Assembly: GCA_023548195.1 (NCBI GenBank) | Contig: JAJHZJ010000577.1 | Span: 798,574-862,573 of the forward strand | Direction of reading: 5' to 3' | DNA from: Bettongia penicillata ogilbyi | Taxonomy: Eukaryota; Chordata; Mammalia; Diprotodontia; Potoroidae | DNA length: 64,000 bases | Part shown: positions 59,061-64,000 of the stretch, piece after piece | Numbering within the stretch: the first letter of the stretch is position 1 | Layout: every line of letters starts with the position of its first letter | Program-made: the position numbers and the translations under genes | The notes under the pieces: model-generated | Told to the model about the DNA's origin: nothing | Seen by the model: only the letters and a program-made list of their open reading frames with translations | The model's database searches: none

Positions 59061-59180
59061 TCTTTTCTTTTTGCGTTCCTTTCCTCAGTCCTTCCCTTCC
59101 TTTCTTCCTTGCTATTCAGTAGCTCATTTCCTTCTTTCCTTCCTCCCTCCTTTCCTTCCTCCCTTCTTTCCTTCCTCCCT
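59059..59180 (+). repeat. Pyrimidine-rich (TTCC/CCTT) tract
   Basis: Irregular TTCC/TCCC tetranucleotides directly after the SINE tail, interrupted by a short unique piece near 59110-59125. Confidence 0.85.
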
Positions 59181-59469
59181 ACAAGGGATCCATGATGTAT
59201 GATATAAAGGTACTCTTTTCAATGATAATATAGACCGTTCACAAACTCATCTATTCATTTTTATCCTAGATGAGTCTTGTCTCTGTTTTCCCTTACTTTT
59301 TCTATAAAGGATGGGGGATGGTATCCCGCTATGGGTGGGGGGAAGGCTCCCTTCTAAATATTTTTAGCATTAGTATTCTGACTGCCCATGTATTAACTTT
59401 CATTCTTGCTATATGATTAATGCCACCTCTTTTCTCTTGTTTGTGATCAACTAAATGACTGCCATGACA

Positions 59470-59560
59470 AGGGTTTTGTGTGAGGCTCAAATATAATATA
59501 TGTAAAATGCCTCACAAACTTTAAAGTGCTATATTAAAGTCAGTTATTATTGTTGACAGT
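59470..59560 (+). repeat. MIR 3' end fragment
   Basis: 'atatgtaaaatgcctcacaaactttaaagtgctatattaaagtcagttattattg' matches a MIR-type 3' end. Confidence 0.65.
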
Positions 59561-60119
59561 ATATAAACCACAAATGCCAAACACCTATAAAAAGAATATG
59601 AGAGAACATATGCTAATCATCTCTGCTGGCCATATATTTTCCCAGAAACCTTTTCTGATCTCTTAGATGCAAAGCAGCACATGGTAATCCCAGAAAAAGC
59701 AGTCCCATCCAAAACTTCAGGCTAGGTCCAAGCAGCAAGAATCATTTAGGCACTGGGCTATTTGATACTCAGAAGGGTAAAGGAATGTACATTCTTATAC
59801 AAATGCAGCTGCCTATGATAGGCAGCATCAGGAAACTTTTAGATATTCTATTTATGAGTAAGATAGATAAGGACACACATAAATACTGGTAGTGATCCTT
59901 GTGGCAAAAGATGCCCATAAGATTCATCAGTCATTCCAGCTGCTTCTGTGATAGATGAATAATTGGACCCATATTTTATTCCAATCAGTATTATTCAGTT
60001 TGGTGTGATTCCATAGGAGAAGTGATTATGAGTTCTGATATTAGGTCTCAGAGTTGTGAAGGACAGATTGTAAGTTCACTTGCTTAATCATAGTAAGCTA
60101 TAGGAACCTCCACCTTTGT

Positions 60120-60488
60120 TTTTACCTTGTTAGAGTGACCAAGCCCAGCATGATGGAGGTGACTCAATGACACAGAACGTCCTCCAGCTATTTTTGTTGC
60201 CTTTTGTCCTTCCTTTCTTTGTTTATTTATTTGACCTCTTGGAGGATCAAGAGCAAAGTCCATTCACCAATGAGATCCTATATTTTTAGTTTGCTTTATC
60301 TATATAGCATAGGTTCAAGCACTATAAAACTAAGGTCCTGGAGGAAGGGGACACCTCAGATGGTGAGGAAGCTCTAAGGGTCCACTTCATTACATGGGGC
60401 CATGGACCCTTTAATAAAATTAAAGCTATTAGCTCAGACCTCTGCCTCAGTTTCTTTTATTGTAGGTTGGGCAATTTTGGCCCCCACA
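60120..60488 (+). other. Possible old LTR remnant
   Basis: TATAAAA (60323-60329), then AATAAA (60413-60418) about 85 bp on, then CT/GT-rich DNA to a cccccaca end at 60481-60488, with ttttggccccc at 60475-60485 overlapping that end. This order is like an LTR on the plus strand. The start is not defined and I found no target duplication. Confidence 0.33.
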
Positions 60489-60489
60489 T

Positions 60490-61190
60490 TCTAGTGAAGT
60501 AGCTATTCCCCTTCTCCTACCTTGGAGAAGGGCCCAGCCTGAACAAAGTGCGTCAGCTCCCAAAGAGGAACTTTCCTTTTTAACTCCAATCTCTATAAAT
60601 TGTCTTGGAAATTTTTGAACTCCATGAAACACTGATCAAAGAGACTTTAGAGCACTAAATTAAACTTTTTTAAAAAAAGCATAATATAGAATGGCTCAGA
60701 TGCTCTGGAAGACTTCTATGAGGATGGAAATCTGTGGTTATTGCAATTGAAATGCACATTTTCCCCAAAAGAAACAAAATCTGATCATTAGTTTTTGGAC
60801 ATTGTTCAGAAATTCCTCCACCTAAGTCCTCTCCCAATGCTTCATTTTGCATTGAGGTAACCCTGGTTTCAAAGGACTGTGCAGTCACAGGACAAGCTCT
60901 GGAGGATTTTACCAAGTTGGGCTTGTCAATGCCCTGCATATCTGTGATCTGAGGATCCACCTCTCTAAATTTGGAAACACTAATTCCTGGAAGGTTCTCC
61001 ATAAATAAATGGCATTCCATCTGCTGTCTCTTACCTTTGCATAAGCTACCCCCCCCATGCCAAGAGGAAGCACTTGTATTTCACCTTTGAATCCCTGCCT
61101 TTCCTCAACTTACCTTAGATGCCCTTTACAAGAGACCTAAATTGATTCCCACTCCTAGTCCCCAGTGGCTAGGGCCCTCCCTCATCCCCA
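60490..61190. other. Unassigned intergenic DNA
   Basis: No recognised gene. A 116-codon minus-strand frame (60670-61020) has no recognisable domain; if the LTR upstream is real, some of this may be decayed retroviral interior, but I see no motif that shows it. Confidence 0.4.
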
Positions 61191-61385
61191 AATTACCCTT
61201 GTATTTACTTCATGTGTATTTTCTGTTTATTAATCTATTTACCTGTAATTTCCCCAATAGAAGGTAAGTTTTTTGAGGACAGGTCATATTTCCTTTCTGT
61301 TTTTATATTGCTATCATCTAACATGGCACCTGGCATAGAAGAGACAGTTAATAAGTGCTTGTTGAATGAATAAATTAATAAAAGG
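61190..61385 (+). repeat. L2 3'-end relic
   Basis: 'tatttacctgtaatttccccaatagaaggtaagttttttgaggac' and 'atctaacatggcacctggcatagaagag...taataagtgcttgttgaatgaat' match the L2 3' terminus. Confidence 0.8.
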
Positions 61386-61619
61386 TGACTGCCAGGTACT
61401 TGAGGGATTTCTTGCCCAGAAAAAACTCACTGTCAAAAGCACTTTCCAAATATTAAAATACTATATAAATATTATTAGCATTATCACTACTATAACTGAG
61501 GCATTGAGGGATTGAAATCTCCATCAAGAGATATTATCTACATAGATGAAACCACACATGGTGGAATTATAATCTCAATACTACATTTTTGTTGATAAAT
61601 GTTCACAAAGCTCTATATT

Positions 61620-61770
61620 ACATTATATGGTGAAAACAGAAGAGATTTTGGAGTCAGAGGACCTGAGTTCAAATCCCAGTTCAAAGCTGATATTTTTTAT
61701 CTGTTTGACCTTGGTAAATTACTTCTCTGGGCCTCTGTTCATGGAATTAAGTGGATTCTAACATCTAAAT
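61620..61770 (+). repeat. MIR fragment
   Basis: 'ttttggagtcagaggacctgagttcaaatcccagttc' is the MIR head, and 'tttgaccttggtaaattacttctctgggcctc' the core. Confidence 0.8.
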
Positions 61771-61872
61771 AGGTAATTCTATTACATACTGATACTGCTT
61801 AACAGTACAAGTATATTGCACCTTAGAGATGGCTGTTAGGTTCACTGAGGAACATCTCTTTGGGAAAAAAAA

Positions 61873-62046
61873 AGATTCTTAACCTTTTTTGATTCATGGA
61901 TCTCCTTGGCAGTTGGGGAAGCTTATGGATTCCTCTAAATGCTTTTAAATAAAATACATAGAATTGCAAAGAAAAATGATCATATTGTCATACAAATATA
62001 AAATATTTTCATAAAGAAATTTCTCAGATTCCAAGGTAAGAATTTG
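61873..62046. mobile_element. hAT/Charlie-like MITE
   Basis: It starts 'gattcttaaccttttttgattcatggatctcc', has an A-rich interior with 'aaataaaatacatagaattgcaaagaaaaatga', and ends 'cagattccaaggtaagaat'. The ends are inverted copies (attcttaac against attcttacc). The layout matches Charlie-type non-autonomous hAT elements of mammals. Target duplication not resolved. Confidence 0.62.
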
Positions 62047-62049
62047 TGT

Positions 62050-63160
62050 ATTCGTAATGGCAATAGCAAGCTGTCTGAAGCAGAACTGCAACTCATTTTT
62101 CATAAATAGAGTAAGCTTTACAAAATGTCAGGAAAACCCCTCAAATTAACATTTTTAATGCAGTTAGGGCAGTAGTTGGGGGACACAGTACTTAGAATAC
62201 TAGCCCCTATGGGTGGAGTCTCTTAGACAGAGGAAAGTTCATCCATTAGAGGGAGTAGTAGGAGAGACAAAGGTCACTTGGGGTGCAACAGCCAGAGGGG
62301 AGGGAAGCCATGCCATCTGGTAGTTTCCTATTTTAATTAATTAGTCTTTCTAAGGAGGTGTTAAGTTCACTGCTTCTAAGCCGCTAAAGGAGTTATAAGT
62401 GCAGTCAGCACCCTCTAAATTTTGGCACCCTGGAGAAAAGCTCCAGTCACCCTGCCCTAATTACAGCTCAAGATCACAGAGAGAAAAACATAAGGACTAG
62501 AAATCGCCCAAAAGGAGTAAGATTGAAGAGCTGAAAAGCTCTTCTTGACAGATTAAAATCTGTCTAGCATCCTAGTGTTGTTCACATTGTGTCTTTACCT
62601 TGTGATGGATCTTAAGGGATCTATCTCTCCCTCCTTGCAAAGACAATGAAAAGTCACCATTAAATGAAATTTCTCTATCAGTCATGGACAAAGGCACATG
62701 CTCTGTTTTCAGATAACTATATTGTGAATTCTGTTTCACCCCCTAAGACAAGTCTTGCAAGATGTTACCTTTTTTTGTTTGTTTTAATTCAAAAGGATTT
62801 TACAATATTTTACAATATGAAAAGTAAGCAGAAAAAATAATTCCATTAAAGTTCAAAAGTATGTATGCTAATTTAATAAATTCTGAGGAAACAAATTATC
62901 TGCTTGCTTAGTAAGATGCTAAAATTATATGTAAATGGTGACAAAACACTTAAATTACAGACTTTTAAATATAATTTTTGTGGTTGATGTAGACAAAGCA
63001 TTCAGTCAGATACATTTATAAAATTTTTCTCTCTCAAAAAAATTTGATTTAGTCTTGTTTGCAGAGAGCCAGAATAAGGAAACTTTGCTTATTGCTAAAC
63101 TGCATTTTTCTCCTATTATACTCAAGACTCTTCCAACTTCAGAGAAACAGTGGGTCATAA
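62050..63160. other. Unassigned intergenic DNA
   Basis: No recognised gene or repeat. Confidence 0.4.
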
Positions 63161-63280
63161 AGGAAAAACAGATAGCTGGGAATCAAGGAGATCTGAATTC
63201 AAGACCTTTATCCGACACATATATACTAACCGTGTGACTCTGGATCAACCATTTAACTTCTCAGTGCTCTAGACAAATCC
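63160..63280 (+). repeat. MIR fragment
   Basis: 'agatagctgggaatcaaggagatctgaattcaagac' and 'ccgtgtgactctggatcaaccatttaacttctc' are a MIR head and core in order. Confidence 0.75.
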
Positions 63281-63654
63281 CTAAAAGTAGAAGTTTCAGA
63301 GAAGTTACTTAAATACATAAGTAGAATGAATCTCCTCACCTGGGAGTTCCTTACACCAATCAAACCAAAGGTATACTCCCTCTCCTACTGACATTCTAAT
63401 GTAGTGAGAAGGTATGGATTCACATCTGTGTGAGTAGAGAGACAACTGGTGTCTCAGCCTATGAATTATACGTGTGTATACATATTTATGGATATATATA
63501 TGTATATATATACATGCATGTAATAGCACTCATTTACAAATCAATTTTAGGTTTACAGAGCATTTTGCTACAACAACTTTTTGTATCATTATCTCCATTT
63601 TAAAACTCAGATTCACAAATAGTAATTGATTTGCTGACAAATATGTATTAATGG

Positions 63655-63865
63655 TTGCTGCTGCATTTGTCCTTCATTCTCAAAGAGAACCATGACATCA
63701 ATAAGATGACATGACTTGCCATTGACTTTGATTTGAGTGAGGGAGGACTGTGCAAGGTCACCAACTTCACTTTCTTCTCCTGTGCCATCTGGGTCCAGCA
63801 GCATGATATTCATCAGGATGACTGGAGATGGCCCAGGAAGCAATGTGAGACCCTGGCCCTTTACA
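63655..63865 (+). repeat. Marsupial SINE-like repeat, copy 2
   Basis: 'tgtccttcattctcaaagagaaccatgacatc', 'ttgatttgagtgagggaggactgtgcaaggtcacc', 'catctgggtccagcagcatgatattcatcaggatgactggagatggccca' align with the copy at 39848-40115. Confidence 0.72.
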
Positions 63866-64000
63866 CAGCTTACAAATATCTATTATGGAAATTTAACCAA
63901 GATCTTCTGACTCCAAATTCTGTGCTAATTCCACTGCATACCACCTTCAAATATAGCAATTCCTCTCTGGCAGGTGGATTCCAAACCCCTTCTCCATCAG

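Noticed and set aside
60670..61020. 116-codon minus-strand frame
   Set aside because: No motif recognised; a retroviral origin would need evidence I do not see.
1..64000. CRISPR arrays, prophage, operons or other prokaryotic systems
   Set aside because: The SINE/LINE content and microsatellites are mammalian, and the direct repeats present are microsatellites or single tandem duplications without spacers.

Overview
The window is AT-rich, repeat-dense intergenic DNA from a mammal, almost certainly a marsupial (metatherian). The evidence is the repeat mix. LINE-1 elements and ORF2-less half-L1 (HAL1-type) elements carry a marsupial-like ORF1. There are many tRNA-derived CORE-SINE/MIR-type SINEs ending in a 'ggaaatggcaaaccactccagtatctttg'-like body. 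CR1-clade LINE relics (L2-like and L3-like), hAT- and mariner-like MITEs and long tetranucleotide microsatellites are also present. I saw no convincing host protein-coding exon, tRNA, rRNA, CRISPR array or bacterial-type operon. Most open frames are shadows of microsatellites or of dead transposons. The species cannot be fixed from sequence alone.

Layout. 1-5.2 kb holds scattered MIR-type SINEs and two large tetranucleotide arrays (GATA/GGAT and GGAA). 5.27-8.74 kb holds two abutting half-L1 elements: a 5'-truncated copy, then a nearly complete one with 5' UTR, an ORF1 of 339 codons and a long 3' UTR but no ORF2. 8.9-14.4 kb is SINE relics, a small mariner-like palindrome and unassigned DNA. 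14.5-17.3 kb holds an antisense L1 3' half followed by a CR1/L3-like endonuclease relic. 19.0-22.5 kb holds a CR1 tail, an L1 fragment and a decayed half-L1 whose ORF1 is split by a well-preserved 585-bp solo LTR. 23.4-25.1 kb is an L2-like reverse-transcriptase relic split by a SINE. 25-41 kb is mostly unassigned DNA with L1 3' ends, SINEs and microsatellites. 41.7-48.05 kb is a nearly full-length but dead antisense L1, itself hit by a hAT-like MITE. 48-64 kb carries L2 3' ends, a second L2 relic, a divergent ORF1-like relic, an L1 3' end, SINEs and two possible LTR remnants.

The most informative feature is the half-L1 family. Three copies share one architecture: ORF1, a spacer matching the ORF1-ORF2 spacer of the resident L1, an L1-type 3' end, and then a second spacer-plus-tail module. 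This fits origin by loss of ORF2 and tandem duplication of the 3' module, with mobilisation in trans by L1 ORF2p. The best copy has a one-base frameshift that removes the last ~29 ORF1 residues. The solo LTR lies in reverse orientation, has an exact 6-bp target duplication, still contains many CpGs and carries a 22-G homopolymer. It is probably among the youngest insertions here. All family assignments come from reading the sequence and need a RepeatMasker/Dfam search to confirm.
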